Source: Cavia porcellus (lineage: Eukaryota; Chordata; Mammalia; Rodentia; Caviidae). From it: a stretch of 64,000 bases of DNA. Location of the stretch: assembly GCF_034190915.1 (NCBI RefSeq), contig NW_026947503.1:18632532-18696531 (forward strand), written 5' to 3'. Shown in pieces: positions 1 to 11,250 of the stretch. The notes below the pieces were generated by a model that was not told where the DNA came from, did not search any database, and worked only from the letters and a program-made list of their open reading frames with translations. The position numbers were made by a program, and so were the translations under genes. The number at the start of each line of letters is the position of its first letter. Position 1 is the first letter of the stretch.

Positions 1-910
1 TTTTATTTTGCTGCTGTTTTTGATATAAAGTGACATTTGCCTTCAGCTTTTCATTGCTAATGCTAATAGTCCTGGTGTTGTATCCAGATGGAATACAGTA
101 TGATCTTCTGGGGAAGTATTTCCTATAGAGGTACTTTGATCTCCAATAAACATAGAAAAATAATGTTTATGTAAATCAAAAATGTCCTAATAAATCAGGT
201 TTTGGAGGCATTTTAAAAGCCCCTTTATTTTCATAATTCTTCTGCTGTTAATATTTTTGACAATGAAGAACAGATATATGAGTCTGTTTGGGGGAATTTA
301 TGTGAAACTTAATATTCAATCATTCATTTTGTATTTTAATCACTTAATATGTACACTGACATGATATTCAAGGACACCAAAAGATATTGTGTGAAATAAA
401 TTGCACAAGAAAACAAATTACATGTATGATAACATTGTTTCATATACTACATTGCTTTAATAACAGTAGAGAAATTAAGGAAGTTTTATAAAAAATTAGA
501 TTTGAACACAATAGATTCAAATTATTTTCTTAACAGGAGAGTCAGAATCATAAGTTTTAAAAATGCTTTGTATAGTAAAAGCTTCTAAAATAAAGAACTC
601 AAAGTTTCAATACCATAGTGGGAGATTCCATCTTTTTATATATAACTGTTAGCCATCCATGCTAGAATCACCCCACGTACTTTATAAAACATGTAGAAAA
701 TTAATGAGAACATGTGGAGCTATCTAAATTCAATGATTGAGACATAATTAGAATGAAGGGATCTTATAACCACGTGGATGAAGATGACAAACCAAATGCA
801 TAGGCCTCTGGGATGTAGAGGGGAAAGAGGGTAAAGAGGAAAAAAAGATCTTCATGGTAGAATCAAGGTGGCATTAAGCAATGAGTGTGCCTGATAATTT
901 ACTATCCTAA
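1..910. other. AT-rich spacer, nothing recognised
   Basis: No coding region, RNA gene or named repeat is visible here. The sequence is AT-rich and stops are frequent in all frames. It ends where the LTR of a minus-strand retrovirus begins. Confidence 0.6.
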
Positions 911-1379
911 TGTGGTGGAGAGTTGGCTGGCCAACACGTGCAATGGAAAAGGAAGTGCCTGATCCATCCCGTGGATCAGTCCGTGGGCCTTCCCCTAGAG
1001 AGGGGATGGAGATGGGGGCTGGGCAAGAGAAAAGAGAGATGGAGACTTGGCAGGATTCCATTCAAGTCTCGTTTATTCAGGAAGTGTACATGGCTTGTAT
1101 AGAGTCAAAGGGGATGTAACATTACAGGATGGGCCAGCTTGGATCTTCTCATATGCAGTGGGCCTATCAGACTAGCAGAAAGTCATATGTAGGCACATAG
1201 GTAAGCGGACATGATGTCAACAAGAGGGGATTATGAGAGAAGGAGGCTGAAGCGGGAAGTTGCTCATGTCATATGCACTGTAGGCAAGGAGAGGATCATG
1301 GGAAATGTAGGCTGACACACAAAATGCCCTCAGGTGGGATGAGCAGGACAGCGGCAGCCATTCTGAGCCGCTCCCTACA
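911..1379 (-). repeat. 3' LTR of class I (gammaretrovirus-like) ERV
   Basis: Read on the minus strand, this block starts TGTAGGGAGCGG and ends CACCACA, giving the TG...CA ends of a 469-bp LTR. Directly upstream in the minus sense is a purine tract (AAGGGAGGAGA) that fits the polypurine primer of plus-strand DNA synthesis, and beyond it lies env. Its first 83 bp recur at 3544-3626 with two mismatches seen by eye. A related LTR lies at 14181-14486, sharing the stretch around ATGGAGAC...GGCAGGATTC. Confidence 0.8.
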
Positions 1380-1594
1380 TCTCCTCCCTTATTATTTTAT
1401 ATATATTTTTAGGAACATGGCAGGCCCTGGGAGGACAGCACCTGTCTTGGTTCAAGGACTCCTCATATGAACCCAATTGAGCCTTACCCGTCATGGGCCT
1501 GCAGGACAGCTGTTGGTCCTGGACCTGTGTTAGGTGGCCGATTGGCACTACATATGTGTCCTAGTTGCCTGTCTCTGGCTGCCACTCCAGTGCC

Positions 1595-3503
1595 TCAGCA
1601 CATTTGGGCCACAGTATCATGTGGGCCGTCGGTGGGTGTTTTTTCTCGATAAGTTTGTTGTTCTGCCATTTCCAACCAGTGGTAACGTACTTGAATGGGC
1701 TTTGCCATAAATGTGTCAATCCTGTTATTAACGTTATTAATGAGCGTCATGATCCTCTGAAAAATACAAGGTCCTACAGTAAGCAGTAACAGCAAGACAG
1801 CTAAGGGTCTCAAGAGGGGGGCAATGTAAGGGAAGAGACCCCCCCACACATGGAGGAGAGGGTGGTTTCTCCGAGGCGCTCATTTTCTCTCTTTGAGGTG
1901 CTCTCTTAGTTTACTCATGGACTCTTTGATGACTCCCGAGTGGTCAGCATAAAAACAACACTCTTCCATGAGGGCAGCACATAAGTCACCCTCCTTCATA
2001 AATAGGAGGTCTAGCCCTCTTCTATTCTGTAGGACTACCTCAGACAGAGACATCAGAGATGCCTGCAGAGCCATCACCAATGTTTCTATTTCTTTTAAAT
2101 CTTGATCTACTGTTGCCTGTAATTGAGCTAGATGCTGATTTCCCAACACTAGAGCCATAGTCCCTGTTCCTATTCCCATTGAGACTCCTAACCCCAGTAA
2201 TACAGCTAAGGTGAGTGTCGCGGGTTCTCTCTTAAATATATAGCTGGTCTGCGATGCCTGGAGGTAGTAGTCTCCTGGGTGGACGGTTATGCGAGGAAGA
2301 ACCTGTACAAGAACACAAAAATCTGTAGACTTGTTAAAAACAGTAATTGCTATACAAGGTGAGAGGCCAAAATTGCAGGCCCAAGACGTTCCTGGGGGTA
2401 GAATGAGGTAATTATTTGGGTTGAGCTCTGAATGAAGCTGGGCACAGAGTCATGCTGCCAGTGCTGATGGATGGCTGGAGTCGCCAAGACAAGTCCCTCT
2501 ACCTGAGACATCAGGGAGAATCAGCTTGTGGTGACTGCCCTAGTCACAGGCAGATGAGCTAGAAGAACAGTTAAAGGTTAAATTGAGGGCCTTTCCTTCA
2601 TAATATGGGGGAGGAGCAGCCAAGCATAACCCACAGGATTGGGTGAGATCAGGTTGAGTATGATTTAAGGCCATGTATGACCATTTAATCAAACTGACTA
2701 GGTTAGAATGTGAATATTGAGGGGCAGGTATATGATCTACCTGGTGTGGGAAGGCTTGAGAAACGCTTATGGTTGGGTGACTTACTGTGGTTGTTTGAAC
2801 AACAGTAACAGGATCTGTATTAGACTGATTGTATTTTGGATTTGGGTTATATCTTGTCTTTTTTTTTTTTTTTTTTTTTTTTGTCTTTTTCATTTTTATC
2901 GGTACCAGGGATCGAACTCACGACTGCCTGCTTACAAAGCAGGCGCTGAGCTAAATCCCCAGCCCCTATATCTTGTCTTTAGAGCAGGATTTGGGCATAT
3001 GGGCATGGATGAAATCTGTAGGTGAACCTTTTTTATGAGAATAAGATTTCCCCTGTCTGCCTGACTCATAGACTCGAAGTCCCCAGGTACATCCTGTCAG
3101 CCAGCCAGGGTCTTCAGGAGTGGTGACAGTGATGTTTAGAACCTGACAGGGTCTTTGATTGGCCAGTGGGTAGTCATCTAGGCTGCATCCCAGTGGCCAC
3201 CATGTCAGTTTAAGGTGTTTATCGAGGAAGGCGGGTTGCCACCCTGTTGCAATTGTTTTGCAGCCCCAAGGAGCACAAAAATATACTCCCGGGAATTACA
3301 ATATGATCTGCCCCCTGTTGCTGCGGGACAAAGGTAGAATTGACTTGGTCTGGGACACTGGAGCTCCGGAAAGAACCAACAGGGTGTGGGCACAAACCAT
3401 GGACTTCCTGATCCTACCCAAGTCCAAACTACCTCTTGGTCTTTACCCAGTTGTTTTCTTGACTTGGTTTTAGAATGAATTTCTTCTGCATCATCTAATC
3501 GTC

Positions 3504-3504
<1 letters not shown>
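1595..3504 (-). pseudogene. env: Broken gammaretrovirus-like env of a class I ERV
   Basis: This is a degraded retroviral envelope gene read right to left. The surface-subunit remnant lies at about 2540-3500 and includes a CXXC-type motif (CGLC) followed by PPPYYEG. The transmembrane-subunit remnant lies at 1595-2300. It shows a basic residue pair before a hydrophobic fusion-peptide-like stretch, then a conserved region with a CX6CC motif (CAALMEECC, near 1970), then a membrane-spanning segment and tail (1600-1850). Breaks: an in-frame stop at 1880-1882 separates the ectodomain from the membrane anchor; a SINE interrupts the surface region at 2861-2966; the 5' end is lost at a poly(T) junction near 3505. 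In the family this protein mediates receptor binding and membrane fusion; here it cannot make a complete product. The CX6CC motif and fusion-peptide context place it in class I ERVs; the closest relative cannot be told from sequence alone. Confidence 0.85.
2861..2966 (-). mobile_element. tRNA-Ala-derived ID-like SINE inside env
   Basis: The SINE body reads on the minus strand from GGGGCTGGGGATTTAGCTC to an A-rich tail, seen on the plus strand as a long T run at 2861-2882. It is bounded by a 14-bp target-site duplication, tatatcttgtcttt, at 2848-2861 and 2967-2980. An A box (TAGCTCAG) and a B box (GAGTTCGATCC) are visible. Compared with the copy at 54148, it lacks about 8 bases of the D-loop region. 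It inserted after the ERV env was in place. Confidence 0.9.

Positions 3505-3542
<38 letters not shown>
3505..3542. repeat. Poly(T) tract, 38 nt
   Basis: An uninterrupted T run (poly(A) on the minus strand) lies between the env remnant and an LTR stub. No SINE body is attached on either side, so it is not an ordinary SINE tail. Confidence 0.95.
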
Positions 3543-3626
3543 CCATGGGAAATGTAGGCTGACACACAAAATGCCCTCAGGTGGGATGGGCAGGACAGCG
3601 GCAGTCATTCTGAGCCGCTCCCTACA
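3543..3626 (-). repeat. 83-bp stub of the class I ERV 5' LTR
   Basis: The segment repeats the first 83 bp (minus sense) of the LTR at 911-1379, with two differences by eye. It starts at the LTR terminus TGTAGGGAGCGG and stops abruptly at the poly(A) on the minus strand. The rest of the LTR, the leader, gag and pol are missing. Four bases outside the two LTR ends (ctaa and agtg) do not match, so no target duplication survives. Confidence 0.85.
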
Positions 3627-3849
3627 AGTGACCTGAGATGTGCAGAAGATAAACAGGCACAGCACTGTGAAGGATTTATTTCTGGGGAAGGCACATGCTA
3701 GGCCTGGGAAAGCAGCCTTCCTAAAGATGGTTGCAATAAAAAGGACAAAATACCTCAACTGACAGAAGGTCACACTTCACTGAAGCAATATGTCTAAGAC
3801 TATGTAATGTATAGTATATCATATAATATGTATATGAATGAGTGAAGGT

Positions 3850-3891
<42 letters not shown>

Positions 3892-4890
3892 TAGCATAAA
3901 GTGCCAGACCATAGATACTTGTGCACACACACTCACCTTGCTCAGCACATTAATTTCACACCATGGTGTATAAACATAGACTTTTAATCCCCAATAATTC
4001 TTAGCTTTGAGTTAACAGCCTTTTGGTTGTTTTTGCTGCAAATATATTGTTGATCATAGAAATCCTGAGACAAACCTTGTGAAGCTCTATGGACTCAGAC
4101 ATATCTCTCTTCCTCACTCTGTTGTAGAAAACCTAGTTTCTTGTGGTAATTAGAGTTGACGGTCCCCAATAATTACTCCTTCCAGTGCCTGAGGCCTTGT
4201 GGCTTGAGAGACCCAAAGTGCCCATGTGATCATGTCTGGTTCAGGGAAGTATTAACTTTGTCACCTGGTACAAGCATAAGCTTCATCTAATAACTAAAGT
4301 CTTTCAGCCAGCAGAGCCAACATTTGTGAGGAGAGAAAGCACAATGTCATAACATGTCACTAGAAGTATTAATGAATAAGGCCAATTCTGTCATCCTTCT
4401 GTACTTTCATTTTCACATATGGGACATATCATCATGTCATCTGCAACTGGTTCAGAGCATAAAATGCATCATGGAGAACAACCTTCCTAACTAAACAGGA
4501 TGTCCTTAGATTGACATTGCAAGCTGATTTTTAACTGGCAGGTCTTACAATTAGGTGAAGTTCTCCTGAGTAACAGAGGTACATGTTAAGGCTAACTATC
4601 ATGCACAGCTAAGCGCACATCATCCCTCTTTTGGCATGAAGTGAATGCAGGGCTATAAAGCAATATCATTTCAGATATTGCATTGAAAGCTGAAGGTGCC
4701 TTTTGGACCACTGCAGCCAGGGACAAACATATATCCACAGTAGATGTCAGTTTCACTGAGGGTAAAAATTGGAGTTTTCTACAGAGAAGAAGGAGCCTTA
4801 TGTAAACAATGACTCATCGTGGTCCCTGATGTGAACAATGATTCGTTATTCTGGCACTGTGGATCACAAGGAACAGAAGGATTTGATCTG
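3627..4890. other. Spacer with (TA)n and a possible old LTR end
   Basis: A (TA)n tract occupies 3852-3888. At 3627-3760 the minus strand carries an AATAAA-like signal in a moderately GC context, which could be the end of an older LTR, but I cannot name it. The rest shows no gene or recognised repeat. Confidence 0.4.
3852..3888. repeat. (TA)n microsatellite
   Basis: A run of uninterrupted TA dinucleotides. Confidence 0.97.
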
Positions 4891-5432
4891 TTTTTTTTTT
4901 TTTTTTTTTTTTTTTTCTTTTTTAAGCAGGGCCTTATGTTCCTTCCCTACTACTTTTATTCAAGTTATTTTGAATCTAAATTTATTTGTTTCTAAAATTT
5001 ATAGACTGCTGCAAGTGCCCTATATCAAAACTTAAATCGTTCTTCACAGCATGCAAAGCTGCACCACCAAATATTGTACACTCTGGATCCCAAAAGATTG
5101 AGTAGGAGATTGTTCAAGCAACAGGGCTACTATTTTATAACAGAGATTAAAAATTTGCTTCTACTTAAATTGAAATGCTATTTAAATTTTTCTCTGTTAC
5201 CATTTTAGGATTACCAATGACTTTTTAGTTAAGAGTTATTGAGTTGTAATTTTAAACAAAATTTGAGTTCACAGAAGGAGTTCATTGGTTCATGCAAATG
5301 TAAAATTCCAAGAATGTCTTCTGACTTCCAGTGTGATTGGATCCCATTGCTATGCTAATCAGGCCATCAAGATGTTATCACTCCATCTTTGTCCCAGTGC
5401 TTTTCCTGCTTTGCAAAGGATAGACACCAGTA
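4891..5432. other. Poly(T) and AT-rich spacer
   Basis: A 26-nt T run at 4891-4916 is followed by AT-rich sequence with no SINE promoter boxes that I can see. No gene is apparent. Confidence 0.5.
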
Positions 5433-5590
5433 TTTTTTTTTTTTTTTTGTCTTTTTGAGACAGGGTCTCTATGCAATTCAAGCTGGCCTTAAGCTCACTT
5501 TGTAGCCCAGGCTGGTCTCGAACTCACAAAGATCCTCCTGCCTCAGCCTCCGGAGTGTTGGGATTACAGGTGTGAGCCACCACGCCTGAC
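5433..5590 (-). mobile_element. B1 (7SL-derived) SINE
   Basis: The minus strand carries a B1 monomer; on the plus strand it reads from a T run through gagacagggtctct, tgtagcccaggctggtct and gggattacaggtgtgagcca. Imperfect flanking copies of gayaccagta suggest a target duplication. This copy is the best preserved of the three B1s in the window. Confidence 0.93.
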
Positions 5591-5950
5591 TGTTGATACC
5601 AGTAATTTTCTAGTTTTGTTGGACTGAAAAAGGAGAGACAAGGAAAAATAAATGGGGAAAAGACTTTTCAAGTAAAAGATTCAGGAATCATTCATTGCAA
5701 TGGATTGAGGCATGAACCATTTTAGAAATACAAAACAAAATGACAATAACAACAAACTATTCTATACCATGCCATGACAAATTGACTGGGTACTAAAATT
5801 GATACAAATTGGATCACTTTTCCACTGCAAAAAATATGGCAACTGCTAATAAGCTTCTTAACAGACAAAAGGTATAATGAATTCAGGAGTTAATCGATAA
5901 AGAATGTGATGAAGAGTCTTCTTATCAGCTAAGCTTCAGTATACAATTTT
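5591..5950. other. AT-rich spacer
   Basis: No recognised feature lies between the B1 and the 3' end of the antisense L1. Confidence 0.5.
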
Positions 5951-6699
5951 CTTTTTTTTTTATTTAAAGAAAGAATGAAAAGTAAATTTAAAAATACAAA
6001 ATATAAAAAGGAAAATAATACAGAATTCAAAAAAATTAGCATCATAAATTCATTAGCTGATAGATTACATATTGTTACCCTAAAAATAGTTGCCAAAGTC
6101 ACAAAACCAAAACATAAAAAGTGGCTAGACACTCAAACATTGACAGTGCAAACCCTTCTGTTCAATGATTTAACAGAAATTCAAAAATATGGTCATCTAT
6201 CTTACACACTATACAGACTGTTATACCTACCCTTTAGGGTACTTTCCTTCCTTATCACTTGCACAACACCTATTATACTTTTTGGATCCCAATATTCTGT
6301 CAGTTTTTATCATTTTTTACATGAGAGAGACAATGTGATATTTAGAATTGTGAGTCTTGTTTCTTTCACTAATGAGGTTATTCTCAAATTGTTTCCATTT
6401 ACCTATAAAGGACTTAAGGTTCTTTTTATAGCTGGATACTATTCCATTGTATAAAAATACCATATTTTTTCATGTACTCTTTGGTTGATAGGCATTTTGG
6501 TTGTGTCCAAGGTTTCACTGTCACAAATTGTGCTCATATGAATATGGGTGCACATATATGACTGTGACATGACCTTTTCATTTTTTCTGGGAAAATATCC
6601 AGGAGGGGAATAGCTGAATTAAATGAAACTCCAATCCTACTTTGTTGAGGAGTTTTCATACTGATTTCCATACTGGTTGCACCAGTCTGCTCTCCCACC

Positions 6700-9600
6700 A
6701 ACAGTGAAGCAGGGTTCCTCTTTTACCACATCCTCACCAACATTTGTTATCAGTTGATTTCTTGATGGCAGTCATTCCTTCTGGGGTGAAATGAAATCTC
6801 AATTTTGTTTTAATTTGCATTTCATGAATGACCAGTGATGGTGAACATTTCTTCATATATTTATTTGCCATTTGTATATCTTCATCTGCGAACTGTGTGT
6901 CCATCTCCCATGCCCATTTTTGGGGTCTTTGAATTTGGGGAGTTTGATGTTTTTCAATTCTTTATATATTTTGGATATAAGTCCTTTGAGGAATTGTTGG
7001 CTAAAATCCTTTCCCATTGTGTGGGTTTTCTTTTCATTTTGTTGATTTCTTTTGAAATGCAAAACAATTTAGTAATATGAGATCCCACTTGTTGATTCTT
7101 TGAAGTGTAACCTATGAGGTTTGCGTTTTGTTCATGAATTCTCTGCCTACCTATGTGTCTCCAAGATTTTTGCCTACATTGTCCTCCAGGAGATTTAGTG
7201 TTTCTGTTTTAATATTTAGATCCTTGATCCATTTTGACTTTAGTTTAGTGTGTGGTGATAAGCATGGGTCTATTTTCAGTCTTTGGCATTTGGAAAGCCA
7301 ATTTTTCCAATGTCATTTATCAAAGAGGCTACCTTTTTTCCAGTGAATATGTTTTGCTCCTTTGTCAAATATAACATGGCTGAGTGTCTTTGTAGTAGTG
7401 TTTGCAACTTCTAATCTGTTCCATTGATTCTCAGGTATATTTCTTTGCCAGAACTGTGCTGATTTTGTTTCTGTGACTTTGTAGTATAATTTCAAGTCAA
7501 GAATTGAGATGCCTCCTGTCTTGCCTTTGTTGCTCAGAATCGTCTTTGCTATTCCAGGTTTCTTCTGTTTCCAGATGAATTTTAGGAACATTTTCTCTAG
7601 ATCTGTAAGGTATGTTAATGGTATTTTGATTGGGATTGCATTGAATCTGTATAACAGTTTTGGGAGTATGGCCATTTTCACGATGTTAGCTTTTCCCAAC
7701 CAAGAGCAAGGAATATCCTTCCATTTTCTAATATCCACTTCAATCTCCTTTTTTAAAGTAGCATAATTTTCAGTGTATACGTCTTTTAGATTCTTGATTA
7801 AGTTGACTCCTAAGTATTTCATTTTTTAGATCTATTATGAAAGGCAATAGTTCTGTAATTTCTCTCTCTTGGAGTTTATTTTTTGTGTGTGTGTGTACAG
7901 GAATGCTACCAATTTTTGTGCTGATTTTGTACCCAGTTATGTTCCTGAACTTTTTATTACTTTTCATAGATATTTAATGGAGTTTTTGGTGTCTTCTATT
8001 AGAGTATAATGTTGTCTGCAAATAATGAGAATTTAACTTTTTCTTATCCAATTTTTATTCCTTTTATTTCTGTCTTTTGTCCAATTGCTCTGGCTAATAT
8101 ATTCATAACTCTATTGAACAGGAGTGGTGATAGTGGAAATCCTTGTCTTGTTCCTGATTTAAGAGTGAAGGCTTTCAGTTTTTGTCCATTTAGTATAATG
8201 TTGGCTGTTGGTTTGTTGTAAATGGACTTTATAAAATTGAGGTACATATCATCTATTTCGATTTTTTGTAGGATTTTTATCATGAACAAGTGTTGGACTT
8301 ATCAATAGCTTTTTCTTTGTCTATTGAGATGATCATGTGATTTTTATTTTTGACTCTGTTGATGTGGTGTATAACATTTATTGATTTGCATATGCTGAAC
8401 CATCCCTCATTTCAGGAATAAATCCCACATGGTAATGTTGTATCATCTTTTTGATGATTTGCTGTTATTCTATTTGCCATTATTTCATTGCGAATCTTTG
8501 CATCAGTGTTCATTAGTGAGATTGGTCTATATTGCTCCATTTTGCTTCTTTCTCCGGTTTTGGTATCAGAGTGACATTTGTCTCCAAGCATGAGTTATGG
8601 AGGGCTGCTTCTCTTGCAATTTTATTGAAGAGTTTAAGGTGTATTGGCATCAGATCTCTAAATTTCTTATAGAACTCAGCCATGAATCTATCAGGACCTG
8701 GAATTTTCTTTGTTAGTGCATTTTTAATCATGTTTTTGATTTCAGTAAGATGATATTGAGTTATTCAAAATTGCTATATCTTTTTGGTTGAGCTTTGCCT
8801 GTTCATGTGTTTCTAGAAATCTGTCCATTTCCTCTGTGTTTTCCAAACAAGTGAGAAGAGATTTTCAAAGTAGGTGTTCATGATCTTTTGAATTTCCCGT
8901 GGATCTGTAGTAATTTCCCTCTTTTCAGTCCTTCTTGCATGGATTTGAGTTTTTGTTTCTTTTTATTGATAAGGTTGGCCAGAGGTTTATCAATTTTGTT
9001 TATTCTCTCAAAAAACAAGATGTTTGATTCATTAATTCTTTGTATTGTTTGGTTTTTTAAATTTCAATTGCATTAATTTCTGCTCTCATCTTTCCAATTT
9101 CCTCTTTTCTATGAGCTTTGGGTTGGATTTGCTCATCCTTTTCTAGAAGCTTGAGATGTAGCAATAGATTATTTATTTGTGCTCATTCTTTTTTCTTGAT
9201 GTGACTATTTATTGCCATATATTTCCCTCTTAAGACAGTTTTCATTGTGTCCCATAGGTTATGGTATGTTGTATCTGCATTTTTATTGTATTGAAGTAAT
9301 ATTTTATTTCTTCTTTAATTTCATTTGTAACCCACTGGTTATTCATAAGGTTTTTATCTAATTTCTATATATTTATGGAGGTTTTGTAGGGATTTTTGCC
9401 ATTGATTTCCAATTTTAGTGCACTATGTTCAGATATTATGCATGGGATAATTTCACTCCATTTTCATTTAGTTAAGAATGCTTTATGGTATGATATATGA
9501 TCTATTTTGGAGAATGTCTAAAGTGCAGTTGAGAAGAATGTATATTGTGATGTGATTTGGTGGAACACTCTGTAAACATTCATTAAGTTCATTTCCTCAC

Positions 9601-10100
9601 AGGTATGATTGAGTTATGTTATTTCTTTGCTGCATTTTTGTCTGGTTGATCATCTCTTGTGACAGTGGGGTGTTAAGGTCTCCTATTAAAATTGTGTTCT
9701 TGTGTATTTGATGTAGTTGTCTTTTATAGTTTGGTGCTCATGTTTTGGTTCATATAAGTTTATAATTGTTAGTTCTTCCACTTATAGTTTTCCACTTGCA
9801 AGAATGTAGTGATCTTCTTTATCTCTTTTAATACTTTTAGGTTTGAAGTTCACTTTGCCTGCAAACTACTTCTGCATTTCTCTGGGTTCCTGTTGCATGG
9901 AATACTGTTTTCCATCCTTTGATTTTTTAATCTATGAATTCCTTTTTGAGTAAGATGAATTTCATGTATACAGCATATTGTGGAATATAGAATATTGTGG
10001 GATCCTGTTTCTTGATGCATTCAGTCAACCTGTTTTGACAGTTGAATTGAGCCCATATACATAATGGATATCACTGATATGTACTGGATTGACTTTGCCA
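6700..10100 (-). pseudogene. L1 ORF2 (endonuclease/reverse transcriptase) remnant
   Basis: Several open pieces of the ORF2 protein remain on the minus strand. At 8513-8731 is the start of the reverse transcriptase (GPDRFMAEFYKKF, LIPKPEKE). At 8044-8289 is the RT block with [17 protein letters not shown]. At 7313-7822 is the region after the catalytic core (IRKWKDIPCSWLGKANIVK, then KTGGISILDLKLYYK). At 6853-7062 is the C-terminal piece. The endonuclease domain should occupy about 8900-10100 and is heavily interrupted. The protein nicks target DNA and copies L1 RNA at the nick; this copy cannot make it. Confidence 0.92.
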
Positions 10101-10109
10101 TGTCATGTT

Positions 10110-11250
10110 CCTCTTGTTAATTTCCTGCTTTTCTCCCTTGTTTGATTTCTTGTACAGCCTGGTGGTTTATTTCTGCTATTTTTCTGGAGAATGCGGTCAG
10201 TTTTGTCTCTATCTAGTAAGTCTTTCAATACTCTTTCTAGGGTTGTTTTGGTGTGCATGAATTTCTTCAGTTGTTCTTTGTCACAGAAGTATGATGTTTC
10301 TCCATTAAATGTGAAAGACAGTTTTTTCTAGATACATCAGTGGATTGAAAGTTGTTTTCTTTTGGGGCTTGAAATATTATACTCCAAGTTTGTCTTAACC
10401 TGAAGCTTTGTCCTGAAAAGTCTGCTGTGATTCTAATAACCTTTCCTTGATAGATGACTTGTGTCTTTTCTCTAATAGATTTTAGTATTTTGTTTTTATA
10501 CTCTATGTATGTCTGGGATCGTAATTATTATATTTATGGGTGTAGATTTATGTTGGTCGTGATTGGCATTCTGTGTGCCTCATTTATTTGTACATCGGAT
10601 TTTCCCTCATGTTTGGGAAGTTTTCTGCTCTTTCTTCTGTGAATAATTTAGTTATGCTATTTGTGTTGACTCCTGCATCTTCATTGATGCCTATTGGTCT
10701 TATATCGTTTCTCTTGGCATCTTCTTGAAGCTGCTGGATTGTCATTTTATACTGCTTTGTTGTTTTTATATGTTCTACCTTTTCATGATCACTATGTGTA
10801 ATCCCATCCTCAAGGTCTGATATTCTATCCGCACCTTCATTTAAACAGTTTTGCCAAGTTTCAATAGATCTTTTTGTTTATTGGATATCTCTTTGAATTT
10901 GTTTCATGGATTCTGCTTGTTTTCTAATTGTTCATTCAAAGTTTCAATCCCATGCTCCTCTATTTTTTTTTTTTTTTACCTATGTCTTCTCTAGCTATGT
11001 TGAGCAACTCATTTATAAGGTTATTTTTTCTGTTTTTACCTGGCATTATTTCTAATTTGATTTCCTCCATAGCCTCATGGATTTGTTTGTTTGCTTCATT
11101 TAGTATGTTTTCAAAGATTTCTGGTGTATGACATCTTATGTCCTCTATTTCAATATTGCCTGTACTTGCTCCTGATGGACTAGATGTTTGAGATTGCACT
11201 TTGCCTTTTTGTTTTATCGTGTTCACCTTTTTGTGTAAATATTTGGTCTT
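10110..11250 (-). pseudogene. L1 ORF1 (RNA-binding protein) remnant
   Basis: The N-terminal part is open at 10960-11226 on the minus strand, with a charged, heptad-like region (EIFENILNEANKQIHEAMEE) as expected for the ORF1p coiled coil. The C-terminal nucleic-acid-binding region is recognisable near 10130-10400 by similarity to the plus-strand copies at 46200 and 49150, but it is broken. In the family ORF1p trimers coat L1 RNA. Confidence 0.8.

Noticed and set aside
911..3626. A complete class I provirus with paired LTRs
   Set aside because: The second LTR is only an 83-bp stub, gag and pol are absent, and the flanking bases do not form a target duplication.
6853..7080. Plus-strand frames through 6835-11731
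   Set aside because: They are complements of the minus-strand L1 ORFs; the minus-strand translation shows the RT motifs.
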